A program made the position numbers and the translations under genes. A stretch of DNA of 64,000 nucleotides from G963667975 sp963677395. Lineage in GTDB: Bacteria; Bacteroidota; Bacteroidia; Bacteroidales; G963667975. The notes under the pieces were generated by a model that was given only the letters and a program-made list of their open reading frames with translations, did no database searches and was not told where the DNA came from. The DNA is taken from positions 496,001 to 560,000 of the forward strand of contig OY781965.2 in NCBI GenBank assembly GCA_963677395.2, given 5' to 3'. The number at the start of each line of letters is the position of its first letter. Position 1 is the stretch's first letter. Positions 6,157-15,759 of the stretch are shown here, piece after piece.

Positions 6157-8001
6157 TTATTTCTCCTCTAAAATTTGGTTAAACTTATCTGCCAACTCAT
6201 TGGTAACAAATGGTAATCCCTGAACTTTATTGAACTGTTTATAGTTGAATTGAGGGAATTCCATTCTTAAATAATTTACAAACTGACCTGCATTTAATTC
6301 GCAAACAACAATTTTCTTGAAGTTTTTGAGGATGCTTTCAGTATTTTTTGGAAGAGGCATGATATAATTAAAATGAGCCATACTCACTTTTTTACCCTGA
6401 CTTTGAATAGCTTCAACTGCAGTTTTTACAGCACCTTCAGTACCTCCCCAACTAATAACCAATAAATCACCGGATTCTTCGCCTATAACTTTTTGCTCCG
6501 GGATGTAATTGGCAACGCGTTTTACTTTATCAGAACGTATTTGGGTCATTAATTCATGGTTTTGCGGATCTGTTGATACTGTACCCATGATATTTTCTTT
6601 TTCCAGACCACCGATTCTGTGACGTAAGCCTTCTGTTCCCGGGAGAGCCCATTTACGAGCCAACGTAACGGGGTCGCGACGATAAGGTTTGAAATTAGTA
6701 TCGTTTGGTTCGCAAACCGGAGGGTGTATTTCGGGCAAATCACTCATTTTGGGGATACGGAAAAGTTCTGATCCGTTTCCTAAGTAACCGTCGGTAAGCA
6801 AGATAGCCGGAGTCATGTGCTCCATCGAGAGTTTTGCTGTTTCGAAAGCATAATAGAAACAGTTTGCTGGTGATGAAGCAGCGATAACAATCATCGGGGC
6901 TTCACCGTTACGTCCGAAAAGTGCCTGATATAAGTCACTTTGTTCAGATTTTGTAGGTAATCCAGTTGAAGGACCTCCGCGCTGAACGTCAACAATTACC
7001 AAAGGAAGCTCGGTAATTACTGCAAGCCCCATCGCTTCACTTTTCAAGGAAAGTCCTGGACCTGAAGTTGTAGTACAAGCCATTGAACCGGCAAAACTTG
7101 CTCCAATTGCAGAACAAATACCTGCAATTTCGTCTTCAGCCTGGAATACTTTGGCTCCTAATGATTTATGTTTTGCTAATTCGATTAAAATTTCGGTAGC
7201 AGGAGTAATAGGGTATGAACCTAAGAATAACGGGCGGCCTGATTTTTCAGAGGCAGCCAATAAACCCCAAGCTGTGGCAATGTTACCGGTAATGCTACGG
7301 TATTTTCCTTTTTCCATTTGAGCAGGAGCAACAGTAATTTGTGACTCAAGTGCTTCAATGGTATCAGCAAAATTATAACCTGCTTCCAAAACCACTTTGT
7401 TGATTTGTGCAACCTGTGGCTTTTTGTTGAATTTCTTGTCGATGAAGTGTTTAACATCTTCCAGATTTCGGCTGAAGAGGTAATTAACAATACCCAGCGC
7501 AAACATATTACGGCTGCGGTCAGCAACTTTAACTTCACTGCTAAACTCTTTAATACTTTCTCTGGTAATTGAAGTAATAGGAGCTTTGATAAGGTTATAT
7601 TGACTTAGGCTTCCATCTTCCAGAGGATTGCTGGTGTACCCAGCTTTTTTGATTGCTTCTTCTTCAAAAGAATCAACATCAATAATAATGGTAGCTCCCA
7701 GTTTTGCCCACTTCATGTTTGAACGAAGAGACGCCGGATTCATTGCTACCAGTACATCACACATATCTCCCGATGAGTGAATTTTTGTTTTTCCGATATG
7801 TACCTGAAAACCAGAAACACCTGCGACGGTGTTATGCGGCGCTCTAATTTCGGCCGGATAATCAGGAAACGTTGCTAAGTCGTTTCCGGCCAGTGCTGCT
7901 GCATCGGAGAAGAGGGTTCCTGTAAGCTGCATTCCGTCTCCGGAATCGCCCACAAATTTAACCACTACATCTTCCCGCTCTATCACTTTTTTTTCTGCCA
8001 T
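6157..8001 (-). CDS. korA: 2-oxoglutarate:ferredoxin oxidoreductase, fused gamma-alpha subunit
   Basis: A 614-residue fused subunit. The gamma domain is N-terminal (FVGDSGDGMQLTG near residue 15, and FPDYPAEIRAP). The alpha domain starts near residue 240, with GSYPITPATE, the conserved CTTTSGPG and GGPSTGLPTKSEQ. The alpha-gamma fusion is the usual arrangement in aerobic and facultative OFORs. Together with KorB it makes the full enzyme. The operon starts from a -7 box at 8044-8051. The gene ends 3 bp before korB. Confidence 0.93.
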   Translation of the reverse strand: MAEKKVIEREDVVVKFVGDSGDGMQLTGTLFSDAAALAGNDLATFPDYPAEIRAPHNTVAGVSGFQVHIGKTKIHSSGDMCDVLVAMNPASLRSNMKWAKLGATIIIDVDSFEEEAIKKAGYTSNPLEDGSLSQYNLIKAPITSITRESIKEFSSEVKVADRSRNMFALGIVNYLFSRNLEDVKHFIDKKFNKKPQVAQINKVVLEAGYNFADTIEALESQITVAPAQMEKGKYRSITGNIATAWGLLAASEKSGRPLFLGSYPITPATEILIELAKHKSLGAKVFQAEDEIAGICSAIGASFAGSMACTTTSGPGLSLKSEAMGLAVITELPLVIVDVQRGGPSTGLPTKSEQSDLYQALFGRNGEAPMIVIAASSPANCFYYAFETAKLSMEHMTPAILLTDGYLGNGSELFRIPKMSDLPEIHPPVCEPNDTNFKPYRRDPVTLARKWALPGTEGLRHRIGGLEKENIMGTVSTDPQNHELMTQIRSDKVKRVANYIPEQKVIGEESGDLLVISWGGTEGAVKTAVEAIQSQGKKVSMAHFNYIMPLPKNTESILKNFKKIVVCELNAGQFVNYLRMEFPQFNYKQFNKVQGLPFVTNELADKFNQILEEK

Positions 8002-8043
8002 TGTGGTATGTTTTTATAAATCACACGCTTTAGAAATGTCGGG

Positions 8044-8072
8044 CAAAGGTAAAGGATTTCTTTTGAACCAAA
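8044..8072 (-). promoter_or_regulatory. korAB promoter
   Basis: On the minus strand TACCTTTG (8044-8051) matches TAnnTTTG. TTTGG (about 8068-8072) lies 17 bp upstream as a possible -33 element. The -7 box is 42 bp before the korA start. Confidence 0.6.
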
Positions 8073-8278
8073 TATCATTTTTGTGACCTTTTTTCATTCA
8101 ATTAACACCTCCTTTTTGATCTTTGCAATTTTTAAACAGAATATGGTAAAATGACTTATATTTCATTTGTACTCTGATATTTTCGCACCCTGTACAAAGT
8201 TTGGAATTTTATTTTGTTTGAACTATTTTTCAGACATCTCCGTTATTTAGAATCATTATAAATTTTTTAAATCAACCT

Positions 8279-8307
8279 GTTGATAAAAGAAAAAGCTACT
8301 ATATTTG
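8279..8307 (+). promoter_or_regulatory. Ferredoxin gene promoter
   Basis: TATATTTG at 8300-8307 is a full -7 match, with GTTG at 8279-8282 as a possible -33 element. It is 34 bp before the ATG at 8342. The 8073-8278 stretch before it holds nothing else I can support. Confidence 0.65.
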
Positions 8308-8341
8308 CAGTCAATAAAAACCTATTTAAATTTATACTGCT

Positions 8342-8509
8342 ATGGCATACAAAATTTCAGAAGATTGCACTGCATGTGGCACATGCATTGACGAATGTCC
8401 AGTTGAAGCGATTTCAGAAGGTTCAATTTATAAAATTGATGCAGATATCTGTACTGATTGCGGTTCATGCGCTGACGTTTGCCCTGTAGAAGCTATTCAC
8501 CCTGAATAA
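8342..8509 (+). CDS. 2[4Fe-4S] ferredoxin
   Basis: A 55-residue bacterial-type ferredoxin: two CxxCxxCxxxCP motifs at residues 9-20 and 37-48, each carrying one [4Fe-4S] cluster, with an internal two-fold repeat (CPVEAI occurs twice). The length is typical of clostridial-type ferredoxins. It has its own promoter and terminator. Lying next to korAB, divergently, it is the likely electron carrier for that enzyme; this pairing is inferred from position. Cytoplasmic. Confidence 0.95.
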   Translation: MAYKISEDCTACGTCIDECPVEAISEGSIYKIDADICTDCGSCADVCPVEAIHPE

Positions 8510-8531
8510 GAAATACTCCAGGAAAAGAAAA

Positions 8532-8558
8532 AGCCCGCTTTAAGCGGGCTTTTTTTAT
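8532..8558 (+). terminator. Ferredoxin gene terminator
   Basis: Eight-bp stem AGCCCGCT / AGCGGGCT with a 3-nt loop, followed by a run of T, 23 bp after the ferredoxin stop. Confidence 0.9.
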
Positions 8559-8606
8559 GCCTATAATTTTTTTATTGTTCAACCTTTAACACTCGCTTTT
8601 GTTTAG

Positions 8607-8614
8607 TAGATTTG
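8607..8614 (+). promoter_or_regulatory. sucA -7 box
   Basis: TAGATTTG matches TAnnTTTG, 61 bp before the sucA ATG. No clear -33 element was found. Confidence 0.5.
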
Positions 8615-8675
8615 TAAATAGAAGTATAAACACTGCATATGCTGAGTTTGCCTTCGTTTAAATCGAACCTTCTCA

Positions 8676-11453
8676 ATGGACAAACATTCATATTTAAGTG
8701 CTGCTGATCTGGCTCAAATTGAACAATACTATCAACTATACCTCCAAAATCCGGAGCAACTTGACGAAAGCTGGCGTAAGTTTTTTGAAGGTTTTGAGTT
8801 TTCCAGAACTCATTTTTCTCTGAAAAACAGCTCTTCAGATACAATTCCTGACGAATTTAAAGTTGTTAATCTGATCAATGCGTATCGTGAACGAGGGCAT
8901 CTCTTTACACTTACAAATCCTGTTCGGACACGTAGAAAATATTTACCAACTCTTGATCTGGAAAACTTTGACCTGACTCAGGCTGATTTGGAAAAAGAGT
9001 TCCACGCTGGTCATAAACTGGGGATTGGCAACGCAAAGCTGAAAGATATTATTGCTCATTTGCAAACAACCTATTGCAGAACCATCGGAGTAGAATATCG
9101 CTACATTCGTAATCCAAAAATTACGGACTGGTTACGTTCACGTATGGAAAGTACCCGTAATCTCCCGGCTTTTACGCTGGAATTCAAAAAGCAAATTTTG
9201 CAGAAGCTGAGCGAAGCTGTCCTTTTCGAGAAATTTATCCATAAGAAGTTTCCGGGTCAAAAACGATTTTCGCTCGAAGGGGCAGAGGCTCTCATTCCCG
9301 CTCTGGATGCCATAATAGAAAAGGGAGCCTCTGTTGGAATTGAGGAATTTGTTATCGGAATGCCTCATCGTGGACGATTGAATGTATTGGCAAATATTCT
9401 GCATAAATCTTATAATCAAATATTTAGTGAATTTCAAGGTCGTGAGTTTGATGATGAAGCGGTATTGGGTGATGTAAAATACCACCTGGGTTATACCTCT
9501 TATACGCAAACCTCAGATGGAAAAAATGTTCGTTTGTCGCTTAGCCCTAATCCGTCTCACCTCGAAACCGTAAGCCCTGTAGTTGAGGGAATTGTACGAA
9601 ACAGAATTGACCATCATTACAAAGGTGACTTTAATAAAATTGTTCCAATCCTCATCCACGGAGATGCTTCTATTGCTGGACAAGGAATTGTGTATGAGGT
9701 GATTCAAATGTCGGATTTGCCAGGTTATAAAACGGGTGGAACAGTGCACCTGATTGTGAATAATCAGCTTGGCTTCACCACCAACTATCTGGATGCTCGT
9801 ACAAGCACTTATTGTACAGATGTTGCCAAAACCATTCAGTCACCAATTTTTCATGTAAATGCAGATGATGTGGAAGCGGTGGTTTATACCATTCAGCTTG
9901 CCATGGAGTTTCGCGAAATTTTCCATCGTGATGTTTTTGTTGATTTACTTGGATATCGGAAATATGGTCATAATGAGGGAGATGAACCCCGATTTACTCA
10001 GCCGATTCTCTATAAAACAATAGAACGTCATCCGAATCCCCGGGAAATATACATTGAAAAGCTAAAGCAGGAAGGAATGTTAGAAGCTTCGGATGCAAAA
10101 CAGATTGAAAAGTTGTTCAATGAATTGCTTGAAAAAGAGCTGGATGATACCAAAAATATAGAAAAAGCGAAGATTACATCGTTTCTTGAAGCAGAATGGA
10201 AAGGAATAAGAAGAGCAACTCCGAAAGATTTTGAGTCATCACCAGATACCTTTCTACCCAAAGAAACTCTTGATAAACTGGCTGATGTGATTTTTTCGTA
10301 TCCTGCTGGTAAAAAGATATTTGCAAAAATAATCAAACTTCAGGATGAGCGTCGCAAACTATGGTTCGATAAGGGAATGGCTGATTGGGCTATTGGAGAA
10401 CTGTTGGCTTATGGATCAATTCTTAACGAAGGGAAGATGGTTCGTTTAAGCGGACAGGATGTTCGTCGCGGAACATTTTCACATCGTCATGCGGTGTTGA
10501 TGATGGAAGATTCGGAAGAAACATATATCCCTCTCGAAAATATTTCCGACAAACAAGGTAGGTTTGAGGTTTATAATTCGTTACTTTCTGAATACGGTGT
10601 GCTAGGTTTTGATTATGGCTATGCAGTGGCTTCTCCTGAAAATCTGGTAATCTGGGAAGCACAGTTTGGCGATTTCTTTAATGGTGCACAAATTATTATA
10701 GATCAGTTTATCAGCAGTGCCGAAGAAAAATGGAATGTAATGAATGGCATGGTAATGCTATTGCCTCATGGTTTTGAAGGTCAGGGTCCGGAGCATTCAA
10801 GTGCACGTATGGAACGTTTCCTGCAACTTTGTGCCGAAAACAATATCCAGATAGCAAATTGTACTACTCCTGCTAACTTTTTCCATTTGTTGCGTCGTCA
10901 ACAACATCGTGAAATTCGTAAGCCGCTTGTAGTGTTTACACCCAAGAGTTTATTACGTCATCCAGCCTGTATGTCTCCAGTAAGTGATTTTACAACAGGA
11001 GGTTTTAAGGAAGTATTTGATGATGTTCAGGTTGATAAATCCGGAGTTGAATCACTGGTGTTTGTAGCCGGAAAACTTTATTATGACCTGCTGGCCGAAC
11101 GTGAAAAAACCGGAAAAATTGATCGGGCAATTATCCGGATTGAGCAATTACATCCATTCCCTCATGTCCAGTTGCAAAAAATAATCAGCCAGTACCCAAA
11201 TGTGAAGTATTTCTTATGGGTACAGGAAGAACCGGCAAATATGGGTGCATGGGTTTATATGCGGGACAAATTCAAAACCCTTGCCCCTCTAACGTTGTTT
11301 GCTTGTCGCCCCGCGAGCGGAAGTCCGGCAACGGGTTCAGGCATTACTCATAAATTGCAGCAACAGCGGATTATCGACAAAGTGTTCGGACGTTGTACTT
11401 GTGAGTGGGCTAACGAAGAATGTGATATGCAATGTGTTGAAATTAAAGAATAA
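8676..11453 (+). CDS. sucA: 2-oxoglutarate dehydrogenase E1 component
   Basis: The ThDP-dependent decarboxylase of the 2-oxoglutarate dehydrogenase complex in the TCA cycle. Seen in the 925 residues: an N-terminal segment typical of OdhA/SucA (SYLSAADLAQIEQYYQLY), GMPHRGRLNVLANI near residue 228, GDASIAGQG near 330, GHNEGDEP near 430, and FEGQGPEHSS near 700. Length fits the family (about 930). It is followed 11 bp later by the E2 gene, forming an E1-E2 operon; no E3 gene is in the window, so lipoamide dehydrogenase must come from elsewhere. Confidence 0.96.
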   Translation: MDKHSYLSAADLAQIEQYYQLYLQNPEQLDESWRKFFEGFEFSRTHFSLKNSSSDTIPDEFKVVNLINAYRERGHLFTLTNPVRTRRKYLPTLDLENFDLTQADLEKEFHAGHKLGIGNAKLKDIIAHLQTTYCRTIGVEYRYIRNPKITDWLRSRMESTRNLPAFTLEFKKQILQKLSEAVLFEKFIHKKFPGQKRFSLEGAEALIPALDAIIEKGASVGIEEFVIGMPHRGRLNVLANILHKSYNQIFSEFQGREFDDEAVLGDVKYHLGYTSYTQTSDGKNVRLSLSPNPSHLETVSPVVEGIVRNRIDHHYKGDFNKIVPILIHGDASIAGQGIVYEVIQMSDLPGYKTGGTVHLIVNNQLGFTTNYLDARTSTYCTDVAKTIQSPIFHVNADDVEAVVYTIQLAMEFREIFHRDVFVDLLGYRKYGHNEGDEPRFTQPILYKTIERHPNPREIYIEKLKQEGMLEASDAKQIEKLFNELLEKELDDTKNIEKAKITSFLEAEWKGIRRATPKDFESSPDTFLPKETLDKLADVIFSYPAGKKIFAKIIKLQDERRKLWFDKGMADWAIGELLAYGSILNEGKMVRLSGQDVRRGTFSHRHAVLMMEDSEETYIPLENISDKQGRFEVYNSLLSEYGVLGFDYGYAVASPENLVIWEAQFGDFFNGAQIIIDQFISSAEEKWNVMNGMVMLLPHGFEGQGPEHSSARMERFLQLCAENNIQIANCTTPANFFHLLRRQQHREIRKPLVVFTPKSLLRHPACMSPVSDFTTGGFKEVFDDVQVDKSGVESLVFVAGKLYYDLLAEREKTGKIDRAIIRIEQLHPFPHVQLQKIISQYPNVKYFLWVQEEPANMGAWVYMRDKFKTLAPLTLFACRPASGSPATGSGITHKLQQQRIIDKVFGRCTCEWANEECDMQCVEIKE

Positions 11454-11464
11454 AGAAAAATACT

Positions 11465-12721
11465 ATGGCATTAGAAGTAAAAGTTCCCAGCCCCGGAGAA
11501 TCCATTACGCAAGTGATGCTTTCAAGATGGTTAGTTCAGGATGGTAATTTTGTGGAGAAAGATGCAGAAATTGCAGAAATAGACTCCGAAAAGGCAACCC
11601 TTAGCATTAGTGCAGAGGCTGATGGCGTGATAAAAATTCTGATACCCGAAGGAGAAACAATTGCAGTGGGTACTGTTATTTGTACGCTTGAACCTTCCGA
11701 AACTCCCATGGCAAAAGAAGAGAAGAAAGAAAAAGAGCCTAATCCTGACGTTCAGAAAGAAACTCCCCAAGATGTTGAGAAACAGGAAAATATTCAGTTG
11801 GAATCGAAAGACCCGGAAGTGAAACTGTCACCGCTTGCGCGGAAAGTACTTCAGGAAAAGGAGTATTCGGAAAAAGAACTGATCGAAAAATTTAAACGTG
11901 TACGTTTAAGCCGTAAACAGGTTAATGAAATAGAAAATACTCATTTAGAGCTTGTTACAAAGCATGATGCCGGATCGGAATGGAATAATTCCCGTGAAAC
12001 TGAGCGTAAAAAGATGACACCGTTGCGGATAAAGCTTTCGGAGCGGTTAGTTTCCGTAAAAAATGAAACAGCCATGCTTACCACCTTTAACGAGGTGAAT
12101 ATGAGTGCAATTCTGAATATTAAGAAACAGTATAATGAACAGTACAAAGAGAAGTACGGAGTTTCCATCGGACTTATGTCGTTTTTTACCAAAGCTGTAA
12201 CAGAAGCATTGAAGCTTTATCCTCAGGTAAACTCAATGATTGACGGGGATGAATTTGTTCGTTATAAATATGCGGATATAGGTATTGCGGTAAGTGCTCC
12301 CAAGGGTCTGATCGTTCCGATTATCCGAAATGCAGAATCACTTTCTCTTGCCGAAATTGAGTTGAAAATAAAAGAACTGGCTTCAAAAGCCCGTGAAAAC
12401 AGGATTACACTCGATGAAATGAGTGGAGGAACCTTTACCATCACCAATGGCGGTGTATTTGGTTCAATGCTTTCTACACCCATATTAAATCCTCCACAAA
12501 GCGCAATTCTGGGAATGCACAATATAGTGGAACGCCCGGTAGCTGTGAACGGAAAGGTTGAGATACACCCCATGATGTATGTGGCCTTATCGTACGATCA
12601 TAGGGTTATTGACGGACGTGAGTCTGTAGGTTTTCTTGTTAAAGTAAAAGAGATGCTTGAAAATCCTCTAAAGCTGATGTTTTCCGGAAATGATCCCATT
12701 AAGGAATTGTTGAGCCTGTAA
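11465..12721 (+). CDS. sucB: Dihydrolipoyllysine succinyltransferase (E2)
   Basis: The E2 core of the same complex. Domains: lipoyl domain at residues 1-80 with the lipoyl lysine K43 in EIDSEKATL; an acidic, Lys/Glu-rich linker; a peripheral-subunit binding domain at about 118-150 (KLSPLARKVLQEK); and the catalytic domain from about 185, with H379 and D383 in HRVIDG. Length 418 is normal. The gene follows sucA by 11 bp and ends at a strong bidirectional terminator. Confidence 0.96.
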   Translation: MALEVKVPSPGESITQVMLSRWLVQDGNFVEKDAEIAEIDSEKATLSISAEADGVIKILIPEGETIAVGTVICTLEPSETPMAKEEKKEKEPNPDVQKETPQDVEKQENIQLESKDPEVKLSPLARKVLQEKEYSEKELIEKFKRVRLSRKQVNEIENTHLELVTKHDAGSEWNNSRETERKKMTPLRIKLSERLVSVKNETAMLTTFNEVNMSAILNIKKQYNEQYKEKYGVSIGLMSFFTKAVTEALKLYPQVNSMIDGDEFVRYKYADIGIAVSAPKGLIVPIIRNAESLSLAEIELKIKELASKARENRITLDEMSGGTFTITNGGVFGSMLSTPILNPPQSAILGMHNIVERPVAVNGKVEIHPMMYVALSYDHRVIDGRESVGFLVKVKEMLENPLKLMFSGNDPIKELLSL

Positions 12722-12762
12722 TTACGCCCCAGTTTTGTGCAATTGGCAATTATAAATTAATA

Positions 12763-12794
12763 GAAAACCCCGGTTCAACTAAACCGGGGTTTTC
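12763..12794. terminator. Bidirectional terminator between sucB and the OmpA-like gene
   Basis: A 13-bp perfect stem GAAAACCCCGGTT / AACCGGGGTTTTC with a 6-nt loop. The arms give T-runs in both directions, as expected between convergent genes. Confidence 0.9.
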
Positions 12795-12821
12795 TATTAA
12801 AGTTTTTGTATTGAAGTAAGA

Positions 12822-14180
12822 TTATTGTTTCAGGAAGTCAACACGACGGTTAATATCATAATACTTACCTGAGAAAGGATCTGATTGACCTCTGCTTTCA
12901 ACAGTAAGTCTTTCTTTTTCGATACCAAATCCATTTACAAGCATATCTCTTACGGCTTCAGCGCGTTTTTGAGTTAGCCATTCGTTGTATTTTGGAGCAC
13001 CTGATTGGTCTGCATGCCCGATAAGTGTCATCTTTAGGCTTTTATCTTTCTTCAGGTATTCGGCAATTGCAGCAACTTTATCTTTTTCGCTGTCTTTGAT
13101 GATAAACTTGTTCACGTCAAAGAAAATGGAGAATTGCATATATGGAGAAATAATAATAGACTGGTTGTTTTTAGGCATCATTCTCGACATACTGTCGATA
13201 ACTTCTAACGTGATTTCACGTTTCAGTTTTTCGATATCAACTTTCTGGCCTGAAACATCCTGAACAGGTCTGTTCTTCAGTTCCTGATTTTCTTTTTCAA
13301 GATCTTTAACTTTGTTTTCCAGTTCTTTAGATTTATCATCTAAGGTATTTGCTTTATCTTCAACAGCTTTAACTCTGTTGTTGAGAGAATCAATCTTATT
13401 ATATAAAGCAGGGTCAGGAGTATAGCCAGCTTTTGCTTTTGATGATCTGTCAGCTTTATACATATCATGATTTCCGCCTCTGAAGTTAAAACGATAAGTA
13501 ACACCTAATGAAATGTATGAATACATGTCATATTTTGAATCGCCTTTTGTAACATCAAGTAAATCAGTATTTGCAACTCTCCACATTACATCTCCTGTAA
13601 CAGAGAATCTGCGGTCGAAGTTATATTTTGCGCCAAAACCAAATGGAATAACAGTTTCTGTAGTTCTTTTTTCTTTTACTGTGCCATTTGCTGACCAACC
13701 ACGACTGTCAAGATATTTATTAGTTCCTAATTGACGTTTTACGGAACGGAAATCAACGAATCCAATCCCTACAGAGCCATAAAAATTGAATTTTCTGTCG
13801 GGGTTGTACCCATAAATCAGATTAACAAAGTCAATGGTTGTGTGTAGATTGTACTCAAATATGTCAGCGTTAAAGTATTGTTTTTCAGTTCGTTTAGTGC
13901 CAGAAAGTTTGCCGTTTAAAAGCTGACCTCTGATTTCAAAAACAGGACTAAGTCGTTTTCCAATAATTACGCCGTATGCCCATTTGCGTTCATTTTCATA
14001 ACTAGAAACCGGGTAAATATCATATACCCTTAAATCTCCCCAAAAGAGAGAGGATCCAAAGTTCGCATTGATTGACCAATTGTCGGGGAGTTTATAGCTC
14101 TCTCTCCCAGAGTCTTGTGCGCTCAGGCTGGATGCAGCAAAAAGAGCAATCCACATGAGAAGTGTAATTTTTGTTTTCAT
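12822..14180 (-). CDS. OmpA-family outer-membrane protein with coiled coil
   Basis: A 452-residue protein with a signal peptide (residues 1-21, ending SLSAQ), a beta-barrel-like N-terminal half to about 240 rich in aromatic beta-strands, a heptad coiled coil (about 255-300), and a C-terminal OmpA domain that binds peptidoglycan (TLIGHADQSG, QKRAEAVRDML). Its role would be to tie the outer membrane to the cell wall. It is monocistronic; a -7 box lies at 14241-14248. Function beyond anchoring is not shown. Confidence 0.9.
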   Translation of the reverse strand: MKTKITLLMWIALFAASSLSAQDSGRESYKLPDNWSINANFGSSLFWGDLRVYDIYPVSSYENERKWAYGVIIGKRLSPVFEIRGQLLNGKLSGTKRTEKQYFNADIFEYNLHTTIDFVNLIYGYNPDRKFNFYGSVGIGFVDFRSVKRQLGTNKYLDSRGWSANGTVKEKRTTETVIPFGFGAKYNFDRRFSVTGDVMWRVANTDLLDVTKGDSKYDMYSYISLGVTYRFNFRGGNHDMYKADRSSKAKAGYTPDPALYNKIDSLNNRVKAVEDKANTLDDKSKELENKVKDLEKENQELKNRPVQDVSGQKVDIEKLKREITLEVIDSMSRMMPKNNQSIIISPYMQFSIFFDVNKFIIKDSEKDKVAAIAEYLKKDKSLKMTLIGHADQSGAPKYNEWLTQKRAEAVRDMLVNGFGIEKERLTVESRGQSDPFSGKYYDINRRVDFLKQ

Positions 14181-14240
14181 AATTATATGTTGCTTGGTTG
14201 ATATAAAAAACGAAATGCATAAAGCATCTTAAATCCATAA

Positions 14241-14248
14241 CAAAGATA
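14241..14248 (-). promoter_or_regulatory. OmpA-like gene -7 box
   Basis: On the minus strand TATCTTTG matches TAnnTTTG, 61 bp before the start at 14180. No convincing -33 element was found. Confidence 0.5.
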
Positions 14249-14623
14249 TTATCTATTTGTTTAAATCACTTCAGTATGCAAAATGATTCTTCCAAATTTC
14301 ATGCTAAAGATACACTTTTTTAATCAAAAATGGATCATTTGTTAAGGTGAGAATAAAATTTAACATGTTTTTGGATGAATACACTATTGTTTATTAGTTA
14401 ATTACGGTTTATAAAGATTGGCTGGAATGTTAAAAATACAGTTAAGAATTTTCTTTTATGATTGATAAAATGCCTGTTTTCCAATATGAAATGGATTAAA
14501 ACAGGGATAAAATTTGCGTTTCAATTTCAAGTTGATACCCGAAACCGGGTTCGTTGATATGATTAAGAATAAAAAGAGAGGGTATCTAAAAAGCCCCTAA
14601 TCTTGTAGTGAACACCGAATTTT
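14249..14623. other. Intergenic stretch, small inverted repeats only
   Basis: AT-rich, with no credible frame. CCTGTTTT (14473-14480) and AAAACAGG (14498-14505) form an 8-bp inverted repeat, and ACCCG/CGGGT lies near 14538-14550. Neither has a clear T-run, so no terminator is called. Confidence 0.4.
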
Positions 14624-15505
14624 TTATTTATTGTCGTAGCCAAGGCGTTTTAACATATTCGCATCGTTTCGCCAGTTTTTCAATACCTTTACGTGGAGTT
14701 CCAGAAATATTTTTTTCCCGGTGAATGCTTCAATCTCTTTACGGGCTTCTGATCCAACCTGTTTCAGGGCACTTCCTTTATGCCCGATTAAAATGGCTTT
14801 TTGAGATTCGCGCTCAGTATAAATGAGGGCCGAGATATGGTCGAGGTTCTCTTCTTCCTTGTATGCTTCAATTACAACTTCTACAGAGTATGGTATTTCC
14901 TTTTGATAGTGAAGCAGGATTTTTTCACGGATGATTTCCGAAACAAAGAAACGCATAGAACGGTCGGTTAGCTCTTCTTTGGAGTAGTATGCCGGACTTT
15001 CGGGCAGATGATCGAGGATAAACTGCATCACCTTTTCAAGGTTGAAGTTATGGAGTGCTGATACTGGAATAATTTCAGCCTTTGGAGCTTTTTCTTTCCA
15101 GTAAGCAATCTTAGCTTCTACCTCTTCCTGCTGAACAAGGTCTATTTTATTAAGTATGAGTGCAACGGGGACATCTGATTCCAGAATATGCTGCAATATA
15201 CTTTCACTTTTCAGTGTTTCCCCTATTTCGGTAACCAGCAAAAACATATCAGCATCTTTAATAGCCTCTTCAACTGAATTTAACATGCTGTTTTGCAGCT
15301 TATAGTGAGGATTTACAATGCCAGGAGTATCGGAAAATACTACCTGATAATCTTCCTTGTTTAAAATACCCATGATGCGATGACGGGTAGTTTGTGCCTT
15401 CGCTGTGATGATCGACAGCTTTTCTCCGATAAGGGAATTCATTAATGTTGACTTTCCAACATTCGGATTTCCAATGATATTGACAAAACCAGCCTTGTGT
15501 TCCAT
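14624..15505 (-). CDS. era: GTPase Era
   Basis: A ribosome-assembly GTPase that binds 16S rRNA. The start is set at residue MEHKAGF (15505); a longer frame to 15565 would add 20 residues and overlap the tRNA promoter region. The result is about 293 residues, the usual Era size. Seen: G1 GNPNVGKS near residue 13, G3 DTPG, G4 NKID, and a C-terminal KH domain (LIGHKGSALKQVG). Upstream it is divergent from the initiator tRNA. Confidence is high. Confidence 0.95.
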   Translation of the reverse strand: MEHKAGFVNIIGNPNVGKSTLMNSLIGEKLSIITAKAQTTRHRIMGILNKEDYQVVFSDTPGIVNPHYKLQNSMLNSVEEAIKDADMFLLVTEIGETLKSESILQHILESDVPVALILNKIDLVQQEEVEAKIAYWKEKAPKAEIIPVSALHNFNLEKVMQFILDHLPESPAYYSKEELTDRSMRFFVSEIIREKILLHYQKEIPYSVEVVIEAYKEEENLDHISALIYTERESQKAILIGHKGSALKQVGSEARKEIEAFTGKKIFLELHVKVLKNWRNDANMLKRLGYDNK

Positions 15506-15549
15506 AAATGTTTCGGGATATTTTATTTGGAATGCAAAAAAACAAATAA

Positions 15550-15557
15550 TATCTTTG
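15550..15557 (+). promoter_or_regulatory. tRNA-fMet -7 box
   Basis: TATCTTTG at 15550-15557, 20 bp before the mature 5' end of the tRNA. Confidence 0.6.
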
Positions 15558-15577
15558 CACTCCAAAATTAAAATTAG

Positions 15578-15649
<72 letters not shown>

Positions 15650-15656
15650 CCTAAGG

Positions 15657-15690
15657 AAACAGAGAGATTCAGCAATGAATTTCTCTGTTT
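15657..15690 (+). terminator. tRNA-fMet terminator
   Basis: Stem AAACAGAGA / TCTCTGTTT with T-rich sequence after it, directly downstream of the tRNA. Confidence 0.6.
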
Positions 15691-15759
15691 TGTTTTAAAG
15701 TCACGAGTGCATAAAAGACACGAAAAAAAAATTATAGCAGAGAACTTTCTGCAATCTTT

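Noticed and set aside
8280..8489. 69-codon plus-strand frame overlapping the ferredoxin gene
   Set aside because: Out of frame with the ferredoxin, which has two complete cluster motifs.
14473..14505. Era-side terminator
   Set aside because: The 8-bp inverted repeat lacks a T-run and lies far from either gene end.
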